Part shown: piece by piece, positions 56,144 through 64,000 of the stretch
How positions within the stretch are numbered: position 1 is the first letter of the stretch
Layout of the letters: the number at the start of each line of letters is the position of its first letter
Origin: Sphingomonas prati
GTDB lineage: Bacteria > Pseudomonadota > Alphaproteobacteria > Sphingomonadales > Sphingomonadaceae
Assembly (NCBI RefSeq): GCF_014643515.1
Contig: NZ_BMJP01000001.1
Span: 124,001-188,000 of the forward strand
Length of the DNA: 64,000 nucleotides
Direction: 5' to 3'
Notes under the pieces: generated by a model
What the model was told of the DNA's origin: nothing
Seen by the model: the letters and a program-made list of their open reading frames with translations, nothing else
The model's database searches: none
Position numbers and translations under genes: made by a program

Positions 56144-56240
56144 CTCTCCCCGGCCGGGAGAGGGAGCCCGTCGCGTCAGTGAAGCGCTACCTCCCCACCA
56201 TCAAAGCCCTCTCCCCAACGGGGAGAGGGTTGGGAGAGGG
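56144..56240. repeat. CTCTCCCC-type palindromic repeats
   Basis: Two more inverted repeats lie between ndk and the next gene: CTCTCCC...GGGAGAG (56144-56162) and a perfect 10-bp stem CCCTCTCCCC/GGGGAGAGGG with 3-base loop (56207-56229), followed by a second GGGAGAGGG-like block. The unit resembles widespread gene-flanking palindromes of proteobacteria. Nothing is encoded here. Confidence 0.7.
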
Positions 56241-56284
56241 GGAGTGGCTTGGGCTAACCAAGCTTCCAAGCAACGCTCAGACGA

Positions 56285-56905
56285 TCAACGCGCCTTCCGC
56301 GCCCAAAGCGCATCCACCCGCTTCACCCCATCGTCACCCTTCACCCGCGCCACCAGCGACAATCCCCGCAACCGCACATCCGTGCCCTGCAGGAACGCCG
56401 TGTCGGTCGCATAGCCGATGTCGTAGATCGCCCGATCCGTCATCGCGACACCCTCCGCCAGGTACCGCGTCGTCAGCAGCACCGGCAGCCGCTCGTCCCC
56501 ACGCGTCTCGGCCTGCAACCCGGCCGACTTGCGCGCCCGGACCAGCGCATCGTCGAACCAGCCGGCCTCGATCCGCGCATCGCCCGTCGTATCGACCGCT
56601 GCCACGCCCAGGGCGGACGGGAACGCGATCGTCTGGCTCTGGATGCTCTGCTCCGCGTTCAGCGGCGTCATGTCGAGCGTCGCTGCGGAGCGGTCCGCGG
56701 TCGCCTTCAACAGCAACGTCCGGTTCGCGACGCTCGCCTTCGCGACCTCGCCCGCCTTCTCCACGCGAACGTCCTGCCGCTCGGTATAGCTGTTCCACAA
56801 CGTCAGCCCGGAAATGGTGACGGCCGCCACCGCCAACACCTCGCCCATCGTCACCCAGCGGCGGCGGACCCGTGCGGCCTCGGCCTTGTCCTGACGATCG
56901 GTCAT
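56285..56905 (-). CDS. Conserved membrane-anchored protein, unknown function
   Basis: A 206-residue protein with a charged cytoplasmic N-terminus ([17 protein letters not shown]), one membrane helix (about 20-40, MGEVLAVAAVTISGLTLW) and a roughly 160-residue soluble region with no motif I recognise (LKATADRSAATLDMTPLNAE, SQTIAFPSALGV). It may sit in the periplasm. It overlaps the purN stop by four bases, so it is the third gene of the purM-purN transcript, which does not by itself imply a purine role. Confidence 0.75.
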   Translation of the reverse strand: MTDRQDKAEAARVRRRWVTMGEVLAVAAVTISGLTLWNSYTERQDVRVEKAGEVAKASVANRTLLLKATADRSAATLDMTPLNAEQSIQSQTIAFPSALGVAAVDTTGDARIEAGWFDDALVRARKSAGLQAETRGDERLPVLLTTRYLAEGVAMTDRAIYDIGYATDTAFLQGTDVRLRGLSLVARVKGDDGVKRVDALWARKAR

Positions 56906-57477
56906 CGGCGCACCAGTTCGGCCAGAGTTGCGGGATAGAGCCGGTGCTCCTCCGGCAGCACGCGCGCCGCCAGTGTATCAGCATCGTCGCCGGGCAGGAT
57001 CGGCACGCGGGCCTGGGCGACGACGGGCCCGTCGTCCAGTTCGGCCGTCACGATATGCACCGAACAGCCGCCCTCCGCATCGCCCGCCGCGATTGCGCGG
57101 GCATGCGTGTCGAGCCCCTTGTACAGCGGCAGCAGCGAGGGATGGATGTTGACGATCCGCCCGGCCCAACCCAAAATGAACTCCGCCGACAGCACGCGCA
57201 TATAACCGGCGAGCGCGATCCACTCCGCCCCGGCGCGGCGGATCTCCGCATCGAGCAACGCATCGAACGCGGCGCGCGGCATGCCCTTGTGGCTGAGTGC
57301 AAAGGTCGCGATCCCGGCAGCCTCGGCGATCGCCAGCCCACCCGCGGCCGGATCGTTTGCCGCGACCAGCACGACACGGTAGGGGCAATCGTCCGCCTCC
57401 GCCGCCGCGATCAGCGCCGCCATGTTCGACCCGCGACCCGAAATCAGGATCGCGACCGGCACACGCGGATCAGCCAT
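56902..57477 (-). CDS. purN: Phosphoribosylglycinamide formyltransferase PurN
   Basis: Third step of purine synthesis, formylating GAR with 10-formyl-THF. The 191 residues include the phosphate-binding LISGRGSNM at 11-19 and the catalytic triad Asn110, His112 (NIHPSLLP) and Asp149 (ELDDGPVV). The ATG at 57477 overlaps the purM end by eight bases, the common purM-purN coupling. Confidence 0.97.
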   Translation of the reverse strand: MADPRVPVAILISGRGSNMAALIAAAEADDCPYRVVLVAANDPAAGGLAIAEAAGIATFALSHKGMPRAAFDALLDAEIRRAGAEWIALAGYMRVLSAEFILGWAGRIVNIHPSLLPLYKGLDTHARAIAAGDAEGGCSVHIVTAELDDGPVVAQARVPILPGDDADTLAARVLPEEHRLYPATLAELVRR

Positions 57478-58567
57478 GGAACGTGGCCGACCAGTCGCCG
57501 CGCCCGCTCCAGCTCTCGGCCGAACCACGCACGGTGCAGCCCTTCTCACCCGCGTCGATCGCGCCGATCCGGAAAACCGTCTCGCCTGCAGCCTCAAGTT
57601 CGGCAGTCACCGCGTCGACATCGTCCGCCGCCACCACGACCGCCATGCCGATGCCGCAGTTGAACGTCCGCGCCATCTCGCCCGGTTCGATATTCCCCTG
57701 TGCCTGCAGATACGCCATCAACCGCGGCTGCACCCAGGCGTCTGCATCGATCGTGGCGTGCAGCCCGTCCGGCAACACGCGCGGGATATTCTCGAGCAAC
57801 CCGCCGCCGGTGATATGCGCCAGCGCATGGACCCGCCCGGACCGCACGACCGGCAGCAGCGATTTCACATAGATCCGCGTCGGTGCCATCAGTGCATCGA
57901 TCAGCATCACGTCCTGGTCGAACAGCGCCGGACGATCGAGCTTCCACCCTTTGTCCGCCGCCAGCCGCCGGACGAGCGAATAACCATTGCTGTGGATCCC
58001 TGACGACGCGAGCCCCAGCACCACGTCGCCGGCGCGAACCCGGTCGCCGTCCAGCACGTCGGACCGCTCCACCGCGCCGACGCAGAAGCCGGCCAAGTCA
58101 TAGTCGCCCGGCGCGTACATGCCCGGCATCTCCGCCGTCTCGCCACCGATCAGCGCGCAGCCCGCGATGCGGCACCCCTCGGCGATTCCCGCGACCACCG
58201 TCTCGGCCTGGCCCACGTCCAGGCTGTTGCACGCCAGATAGTCGAGGAAGAACAGCGGCTCCGCACCCTGAACGATCAGGTCGTTGACGCACATCGCGAC
58301 GAGGTCGATCCCGACCGTGTCGTGCTGCCCGCTGTCGATCGCCAGCTTCAGCTTGGTACCGACCCCGTCGTTCGCGGCGACCAGCAGCGGATCGGTGTAA
58401 CCCGCCGCCTTCAGGTCGAAGAACCCACCGAAACCGCCGAGTTCCGCATTCGCCCCCGGCCGCCGCGTGGACCGCGCCAGGGGGCCGATCGCCCGGACGA
58501 GCGCATTGCCCGCCGCGATCGAAACGCCCGCCTGGGCATAGGTATAAGGTGTGTCGTCTGTGGCCAT
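57470..58567 (-). CDS. purM: Phosphoribosylformylglycinamidine cyclo-ligase PurM
   Basis: AIR synthetase, fifth step of purine synthesis, 365 residues. Typical features are the N-terminal [13 protein letters not shown], the ATP-binding [46 protein letters not shown] and [16 protein letters not shown]. Its ATG shares the CATG palindrome with a possible start codon of the divergent gene, so promoter space is tight on that side. Confidence 0.97.
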   Translation of the reverse strand: MATDDTPYTYAQAGVSIAAGNALVRAIGPLARSTRRPGANAELGGFGGFFDLKAAGYTDPLLVAANDGVGTKLKLAIDSGQHDTVGIDLVAMCVNDLIVQGAEPLFFLDYLACNSLDVGQAETVVAGIAEGCRIAGCALIGGETAEMPGMYAPGDYDLAGFCVGAVERSDVLDGDRVRAGDVVLGLASSGIHSNGYSLVRRLAADKGWKLDRPALFDQDVMLIDALMAPTRIYVKSLLPVVRSGRVHALAHITGGGLLENIPRVLPDGLHATIDADAWVQPRLMAYLQAQGNIEPGEMARTFNCGIGMAVVVAADDVDAVTAELEAAGETVFRIGAIDAGEKGCTVRGSAESWSGRGDWSATFHG

Positions 58568-58628
58568 GTCCGCGCGATTAGACATAACGCGCTTGGATTT
58601 CCACGACCAACTCGCCACAAGCGCGTTC

Positions 58629-59897
58629 GTGGCCCGACTTCTGACCCCTCCGCGCATCCTGATCGCGCTCGCCGGCGCGGCATCGCTCGTCGCCGGCGGC
58701 ATCGCCGTCAGCCAGATCGAACAGGGCGACCGCGGCGTGGCGCCCATCGATAGCACGTCCAGCTACGAGATCGGCGGCGTCACGGTCGACGTTTCGGGCA
58801 AGGACGCCGACACCGCACGCGCCGGCGGCTGGCGCGAGGCGCAGCGCAAGGGCTGGCGCATGCTCTACGCCCGCGTCCACGGCGTACCGTTCGCCGCCGC
58901 GCCCCGGCTGCCCGATTCGACGCTCGATTCGATCGTCGCGGGCATCGTGGTCGAGGACGAACAGATCAGCGCACGGCGCTATATCGGCCGGCTCGGTGTG
59001 CTGTTCGATCGCGGGCGGGCAGGGGCGCTGCTCGGCGTCGGCGGGCAGGTGCGGCGGTCCGCGCCGATGCTGACCATCCCGGTCATGTGGTCCGGCGGCG
59101 CGCCGCAGAGTTTCGAACTGCGCACTCAGTGGCAGCAGGCCTGGGCGCGGTTCCGCACCGGCGGCAGTCCGATCGACTATGTCCGGCCGGTGGGGACGGG
59201 GGCTGACCCGCTCCTCCTGAACGTCGCGCAATCGCGTCGGCCGGGCCGTGCGTGGTGGCGCATGCTGCTCGATCAATATGGAGCATCCGACGTGCTGGTG
59301 CCGGAGGTGTCGATCAAGCGCAGCTTCCCCGGTGGGCCGGTCGTCGCCACCTTCACTGCGCGGCACGGTCCCGACGGGACGGTGATCGACCGCTTCGTCC
59401 TGCGCACCGAAACATCCGCCAGCATCCCGCGCCTGTTGGACGAGGGCGTCCGGCGGATCGATGTCGCCTATGCCGATGCGCTGCGGACGGGCGGGCTGTA
59501 TCCCGATTCAATGCTGGTCGAGGAACCGGCGATCGAGGACGCGCTCGACACTGCCGCGGCCGAAACCGCTGCCAGCGACGCAGCGGACACCGCCGGCACC
59601 AGTTTTTCGCTCGAGATCGACACGCCCGACGCTGCCGCTCTGACCGCCACGGAGCAGACGATTCGCTCCATCCCCGGCGTCCGCTCGTTCAGCACATCCA
59701 GCCTGGCGATCGGCGGCCTGTCGATCGGCCGCGTGCTGTTCCAGGGTGACGCCGCCGCGCTGTCGATCGCGCTCGGCGCGCGCGGCATCCGGGCGGAGGA
59801 GACCGGCAACAACAGCTTCCGGCTGCGCCGCACCACCCGCGACGCAGCGCCCGCGGCGGCGGCACCACCAGCGGCAGAACCCGGCCCAACGCCGTGA
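58629..59897 (+). CDS. Exported or membrane-anchored protein, DUF2066-like, unknown function
   Basis: About 422 residues. An N-terminal hydrophobic helix ([18 protein letters not shown]) anchors or exports it. The first soluble region ([33 protein letters not shown], quoted in part: [18 protein letters not shown]) recalls DUF2066 proteins; the end ([20 protein letters not shown], then IPGVRSF) looks like a ferredoxin-like fold without metal-binding cysteines. The function is unknown. Starts compete: GTG 58629 leaves 61 bases for promoters, ATG 58566 would overlap the purM start codon. It couples to the Hda-like gene by a GTGA overlap. Confidence 0.75.
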   Translation: MARLLTPPRILIALAGAASLVAGGIAVSQIEQGDRGVAPIDSTSSYEIGGVTVDVSGKDADTARAGGWREAQRKGWRMLYARVHGVPFAAAPRLPDSTLDSIVAGIVVEDEQISARRYIGRLGVLFDRGRAGALLGVGGQVRRSAPMLTIPVMWSGGAPQSFELRTQWQQAWARFRTGGSPIDYVRPVGTGADPLLLNVAQSRRPGRAWWRMLLDQYGASDVLVPEVSIKRSFPGGPVVATFTARHGPDGTVIDRFVLRTETSASIPRLLDEGVRRIDVAYADALRTGGLYPDSMLVEEPAIEDALDTAAAETAASDAADTAGTSFSLEIDTPDAAALTATEQTIRSIPGVRSFSTSSLAIGGLSIGRVLFQGDAAALSIALGARGIRAEETGNNSFRLRRTTRDAAPAAAAPPAAEPGPTP

Positions 59898-60514
59898 ACC
59901 AGATCGCGCTGCCGCTCCTCTGGCCGGCGGACGCGGCGGCGCACGACTTCATCCTCTCCCCCACCAACACGGACGCCGTCCGCCACCTCGATCACCTCGC
60001 GCTCTGGCCCGTCATGGCCACTGTCCTGGTCGGGCCGCGCAAGTCTGGCCGCAGCCTGCTCGGCCGGATCTTTGCCGCGCAGAGCGGGGGCACCCTGATC
60101 GACGCGGCGGATCGCCAGTCCGAAGAGGATCTGTTCCATGCCTGGAACCGGGCGCAGTCCGATCGCCGCCCGCTGCTGATGATCGCGGACCAGCCGACCC
60201 CGCTCTGGTCGCCAACGCTGCCGGACCTCAAATCTCGGCTCGCCGCGACCCCCGTCGTCACGCTCGGCCACCCGGACGATGCGCTGGCGACCGCGCTGCT
60301 TCACAAGGAACTCGGCGCGCGCGGCCTTGCGCTGCCGCCCGCGGTCGCGACCTATGTCCTCGCCCGGATCGACCGGACGCATGTCGCGATCGCGCGGATC
60401 GTCGATGCGCTCGATACCGCGGCACTTGTCCGGCAACGCGGACTGACCGTACCGCTCGCTCGCGATGCGCTGGCCGCCTGCGGATTCATCGACGAGTCAT
60501 CCGATATCGGCTAG
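59894..60514 (+). CDS. DnaA-related regulatory protein (Hda/HdaA-like)
   Basis: A 206-residue protein resembling the AAA+ domain of DnaA. It opens [20 protein letters not shown], has a P-loop of the GPRKSGRS form near 48-55 (Arg where DnaA has Lys, as in Hda proteins), and the box VII-like C-terminal RIDRTHVAIARIVDALD. Hda with the sliding clamp stimulates ATP hydrolysis by DnaA to stop re-initiation. It starts at GTG 59894 overlapping the previous stop. A clamp-binding peptide is plausible in the first six residues (NQIALPL). Confidence 0.85.
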   Translation: MNQIALPLLWPADAAAHDFILSPTNTDAVRHLDHLALWPVMATVLVGPRKSGRSLLGRIFAAQSGGTLIDAADRQSEEDLFHAWNRAQSDRRPLLMIADQPTPLWSPTLPDLKSRLAATPVVTLGHPDDALATALLHKELGARGLALPPAVATYVLARIDRTHVAIARIVDALDTAALVRQRGLTVPLARDALAACGFIDESSDIG

Positions 60515-60524
60515 AGTCCGCGCC

Positions 60525-62714
60525 ATGGAAACGACCGATCCCACCGACAACGCAACGCTGACCGCGGCGTCCGATCCCGCCGCACCGATCGCGCTGCGCG
60601 AACGCTATTTCAACCGCGAACTCAGCTGGCTCGCGTTCAACCAGCGCGTGCTGGACGAGGCGTGCAACGAAGCCCACCCGCTGCTCGAACGGCTGCGCTT
60701 CCTGTCGATCTCCGGCAACAACCTCGACGAGTTCTTCATGGTCCGCGTGGCGGGGCTGAAGGGGCAGCTGCTCCAGGACGTCGACACTCGCTCGCCCGAC
60801 GGGCTGACCGTGGCGCAGCAGTTGAGCGCGATCACCGAGGAAGCCGACCGGCTGATGGATGCGCAGCAGCGTGTCTGGTCCGCGATCCGTCGCGCGCTGG
60901 CGACATCCGGCATCGACGTTCTCGACCTCGCCGACATCCGCGACGACGAGGCACCGTGGCTGGAGGCGTTCTTCCGGGAACAGGTGTTCGCCGTGCTGAC
61001 CCCGCAGGCGCTCGACCCCGCGCACCCCTTCCCGTTCATCCCGAACAAGGGCTTCAGCCTGATTTTCGACCTGCGCCGGCTGTCCGACGACGAGCCGATC
61101 CGCGAACTGCTGATGGTCCCCGCGCGTCTGCCCAGTTTCGTGCGGCTCCCCGACCTGCCGACGCAGGACGGCATCGTCCCGCGCGCGCGCTATGTGGCGA
61201 TCGAAACCGTCATCCGCCGCTTCACCAACATCCTGTTCCCCGGTTACGAAGTGAAGGGCGATGGCGCGTTCCGCATCATCCGCGATAGCGATATCGAGCT
61301 GGAGGAGGAGGCCGAAGATCTCGTCCGCTACTTCCGCTCGGCCATCAAGCGCCGCCGCAAGGGTCGCGTGATCCTGCTGGTGATGGAAGTCGGCATGCCG
61401 GAAAATCTGGAAAAGCTGATCAAGGAAGAGATTGGCGGCGCCGACGCGATCATCACCGACACCGGCCGTTTCCTGGGCATCGCCGATCTGGAGCAACTGG
61501 TCGAGGAAGACCGCCCCGACCTCAAATTCCCGCTGTTCAACCCGCGCTTTCCGGAGCGCATCCGCGAACATGGTGGCGATTGCTTCGCGGCGATCCGGTC
61601 GAAGGACATCGTCGTCCATCACCCGTACGAATCGTTCGACGTGGTGCTCGCCTTCCTCAAACAGGCGGCACAGGACCCCGACGTGGTCGCGATCAAGCAG
61701 ACGCTGTACCGCGCGGGCAAGCAGTCAGCCGTCATCCGCGCGCTGGTCGACGCGGCGGAGGCGGGCAAGTCCGTCACCGCGGTGGTCGAGCTGAAGGCGC
61801 GCTTCGACGAGGAACAGAACCTCATGTGGGCCAGCCAGCTGGAGCGCGCCGGCGTGCAGGTGGTCTACGGCTTCATCGACTGGAAAACGCACGCCAAGGT
61901 GTCGATGGTCGTGCGCCGCGAAAACGGCACCTACCGGACCTACTGCCACTTCGGCACGGGCAATTACCACCCGGTCACCGCCAGAATCTACACGGACCTC
62001 AGCTTCTTCACCGCCGATCCGCGCGCTGGGCGCGATGCGGCGCGGCTGTTCAACTACATCACCGGTTATGTCGAACCGCACGACATGGAACTGCTCACCA
62101 TCTCGCCGATGGGCATGCGCGAACGGCTGGCCGAACTGATCGACGCGGAGATCGACACGGCGCGGGCAGGGGGCGAGGGGTCGATCTGGATCAAGATGAA
62201 CTCGCTCGTCGATCCGGCGATCATCGAGAAACTGTACCGCGCTTCGGCGGCCGGCGTGCAGATCGACTGCATCATTCGCGGCATCTGCTGCCTGCGTCCC
62301 GGCGTACCGGGGCTTAGCGACAATATCCGCGTGCGCTCCATCGTCGGGCGGTTCCTGGAACATAGCCGCATCATGTGCTTCGGCAACGGTGCAGCGCTCC
62401 CCAACAAGCAGGCGAAGGTCTACATCTCGTCCGCCGACTGGATGCCGCGCAACTTCGACCGGCGCGTTGAATATCTGCTGCCGATCGAGAATCCGACCGT
62501 CCACGCGCAGATCCTGGAACAGGTGATGGTCGCCAACCTGATCGACGACGAGCAGACGTGGCAGCTGTTGCCCGACGGCAGTTACGACCGGGTCCACACC
62601 GGCCGCCGCCACTTCAACCTGCACCGTTATTTCATGACCAACCCGTCGCTGTCCGGCCGCGGCGAGGCGCGCAGCGGCGCGGTGCCGAAGCTCAGTTTGA
62701 AGCGCGGGACATAG
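60525..62714 (+). CDS. ppk1: Polyphosphate kinase 1
   Basis: Makes inorganic polyphosphate from ATP. The 729 residues hold the N domain (RYFNRELSWLAFNQRVLDEA), the head domain, and two phospholipase-D-like catalytic domains: the autophosphorylated His456 in KTHAKV, GTGNYHPVTARIYTDLSFF, and the second essential His613 in EHSRIMCFGNG. ATG 60525 starts the canonical protein. ppx follows 46 bases downstream, the usual pair for synthesis and degradation. Confidence 0.97.
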   Translation: METTDPTDNATLTAASDPAAPIALRERYFNRELSWLAFNQRVLDEACNEAHPLLERLRFLSISGNNLDEFFMVRVAGLKGQLLQDVDTRSPDGLTVAQQLSAITEEADRLMDAQQRVWSAIRRALATSGIDVLDLADIRDDEAPWLEAFFREQVFAVLTPQALDPAHPFPFIPNKGFSLIFDLRRLSDDEPIRELLMVPARLPSFVRLPDLPTQDGIVPRARYVAIETVIRRFTNILFPGYEVKGDGAFRIIRDSDIELEEEAEDLVRYFRSAIKRRRKGRVILLVMEVGMPENLEKLIKEEIGGADAIITDTGRFLGIADLEQLVEEDRPDLKFPLFNPRFPERIREHGGDCFAAIRSKDIVVHHPYESFDVVLAFLKQAAQDPDVVAIKQTLYRAGKQSAVIRALVDAAEAGKSVTAVVELKARFDEEQNLMWASQLERAGVQVVYGFIDWKTHAKVSMVVRRENGTYRTYCHFGTGNYHPVTARIYTDLSFFTADPRAGRDAARLFNYITGYVEPHDMELLTISPMGMRERLAELIDAEIDTARAGGEGSIWIKMNSLVDPAIIEKLYRASAAGVQIDCIIRGICCLRPGVPGLSDNIRVRSIVGRFLEHSRIMCFGNGAALPNKQAKVYISSADWMPRNFDRRVEYLLPIENPTVHAQILEQVMVANLIDDEQTWQLLPDGSYDRVHTGRRHFNLHRYFMTNPSLSGRGEARSGAVPKLSLKRGT

Positions 62715-62760
62715 CCGCAAGGGGTAGAAGTACCAGACCTTCTCGGCTACTTCCCCGGCC

Positions 62761-64000
62761 ATGGCCTTACCGATCTTTCGCCGCCGGGATGAGGCCGCCC
62801 CGTCGGGCCGCATCGGCATCATCGACATCGGATCGAACTCGATCCGCCTCGTCGTCTACGACGCGCCGACCCGCACCCCGGTCATCCTGTTCAATGAAAA
62901 GGTGATGGCCGGCCTCGGCAAGGGGCTGGCCAAGGACGGCGCGCTCGCGCAGGACGGAATCGCACGCGGCATGACCGCGCTGAAACGGTTCGCGACGCTG
63001 GCCCGCCAAATGGAGGTATCGAGCCTCCGCACCGTCGCCACCGCCGCGGTCCGCGACGCCCGCAATGGCGCGCTGTTCCTCGAACAGATCAAGGCGCTTG
63101 GCCTGCAGGTCGAACTGCTGTCCGGCGATCAGGAAGCCACGATGGCCGGCATGGGCGTGCTCGCCGGCATTCCGGGGGCGGACGGCATCGTCGGCGACCT
63201 CGGCGGCGGCAGCCTCGAACTGATCCGCGTCCATAGCGGCACGGTGCACGAGAAGCTGTCGCTGCCGCTCGGCGTCCTGCGGCTCGCTGCGATTCGCGCG
63301 CGTGGGCCCGGCGCGTTGCAACGCACCGTCGCCGCCGGGCTGGACGCAGCCGGCTGGACCGACATCCCTGCGGGGCTGCCGCTCTATCTCGTCGGCGGAT
63401 CGTGGCGCGCGCTGGCCCGGCTCGACATGTATCTGGAGGATTGGCCGCTGCCGATCATCCATCATTACCGCATGCCATCCGACCGTGCCGCACGGCTTGT
63501 CCGCGTGCTGGCGCAGATCGACCGCAAGCGGCTGCGCGAGGTTATCGGCCTGTCCGCATCGCGCTTGCCGACATTGCCCGATGCCGCCGCCCTGCTCAGC
63601 GTCGTGGTGCGCCAGCTGCAGACCAGCTCCCTCGTCGCCTCCGCCTACGGCCTGCGCGAAGGGTTGTTGCACGACACCTTGCCGGTCGCGGAACGGCGGC
63701 AGGATCCGCTCATTACCGCAACGCGGGAGGAGGGGGGGCGTCAGGGCCGCTTCGCCGAGCATGGCGACCTGCTCCATAACTGGATTGCCCCGCTGTTCCC
63801 GGACGAAGGCGCAGAGGACGCCCGCCTGCGCCATGCTGCCTGCCTGCTGGGCGACGTCGGCTGGCGTGCGCACCCCGAGTTCCGCGCCGCCCGCGGCCTC
63901 GACACCGCATTGCACGGCAACTGGGTCGGCATCGACGCACGTGGCCGGGCGATCGTCGCCCGCGCGCTCTACACCAGCTTCGGCGGGACGCTGCCGGTGC
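62761..64000 (+). CDS. ppx: Exopolyphosphatase / GppA-type phosphatase (partial)
   Basis: Ppx/GppA family enzyme of the ASKHA fold degrading polyphosphate or pppGpp; 413 residues are present and the gene runs off the window end. Visible motifs are GIIDIGSNSIRLVVYD (phosphate 1, near 18-33), the SGDQEATMAG segment, GDLGGGSLELI (phosphate 2) and YGLREGLLHD. After about residue 320 an HD-type C-terminal region begins (AEHGDLLHNWIAPLF, RHAACLLGDVGW). ATG 62761 is the start. Because of its position after ppk1, exopolyphosphatase is more likely than GppA. Confidence 0.94.
   Translation, partial: MALPIFRRRDEAAPSGRIGIIDIGSNSIRLVVYDAPTRTPVILFNEKVMAGLGKGLAKDGALAQDGIARGMTALKRFATLARQMEVSSLRTVATAAVRDARNGALFLEQIKALGLQVELLSGDQEATMAGMGVLAGIPGADGIVGDLGGGSLELIRVHSGTVHEKLSLPLGVLRLAAIRARGPGALQRTVAAGLDAAGWTDIPAGLPLYLVGGSWRALARLDMYLEDWPLPIIHHYRMPSDRAARLVRVLAQIDRKRLREVIGLSASRLPTLPDAAALLSVVVRQLQTSSLVASAYGLREGLLHDTLPVAERRQDPLITATREEGGRQGRFAEHGDLLHNWIAPLFPDEGAEDARLRHAACLLGDVGWRAHPEFRAARGLDTALHGNWVGIDARGRAIVARALYTSFGGTLPV

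Noticed and set aside
59894-60514. Broken Walker A (GPRKSGRS) read as a damaged ATPase
   Set aside because: Hda-type proteins normally carry Arg in this place, so it is a family feature.

Overview
The window is GC-rich, gene-dense chromosome from an alphaproteobacterium, most probably a sphingomonad (Sphingomonas or a close relative). Three things point there: the recA-alaS pairing, the chvI-chvG-hprK-rapZ-EIIA-HPr regulatory operon typical of alphaproteobacteria, and an exosortase A (XrtA) exopolysaccharide locus combined with sphingomonad-style dispersed palindromes. I see no tRNA or rRNA gene, CRISPR array, insertion sequence, integrase or phage gene. Base and codon use look even throughout, so this reads as core chromosome. 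The taxonomic call is inference from gene content, not from a search.

Layout. 0-11.5 kb: DNA repair and translation genes (recA, a glutathione transferase, alaS, mfd, sdhE, recG) with two small secreted proteins of unknown function. 11.5-29.8 kb: a divergent XrtA/PEP-CTERM-type exopolysaccharide locus. Its left arm (minus strand) encodes a GNAT-type acyltransferase, an acyl carrier protein and two alpha/beta hydrolases. Its right arm (plus strand) encodes an AMP-forming acyl ligase, a PLP-dependent decarboxylase, the export lipoprotein, chain-length protein, BY-kinase-like ATPase, an outer-membrane barrel protein, an ExeA-like ATPase, a polysaccharide deacetylase, a FemAB-like protein, a glycosyltransferase, an XrtA-EpsI fusion and an asparagine-synthase-like amidotransferase. 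29.8-36.2 kb: yhhQ, truA-fmt, recR-def, a cysteine-rich copper-storage-like protein, rmuC and a SpoU-type RNA methyltransferase.

36.4-40.8 kb: the tightly overlapping ChvI/ChvG two-component and phosphotransfer operon on the minus strand. 40.8-41.4 kb is the only gene-free stretch above 300 bases. 41.4-47.7 kb: nfeD and an SPFH protein, an M28 peptidase, guaB, rsmB and a TPR protein. 47.8-53.4 kb: the envelope/ribosome operon lptD-surA-pdxA-rsmA. 53.6-56.1 kb: pepA, holC and ndk. 56.3-64 kb: purM-purN plus a membrane protein, and divergently an unknown exported protein, an Hda-like protein, ppk1 and ppx, the last running off the window end.

The part most worth following is the XrtA locus. 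It holds export, chain-length, sorting and modification genes, but no priming glycosyltransferase, flippase, polymerase or PEP-CTERM substrate in this window. It also carries what looks like a compact carrier-protein pathway (ligase, ACP, decarboxylase, two acyltransferase-like proteins, two hydrolases) whose product is unknown to me. Four families of palindromic repeats sit between genes, two of them present twice.
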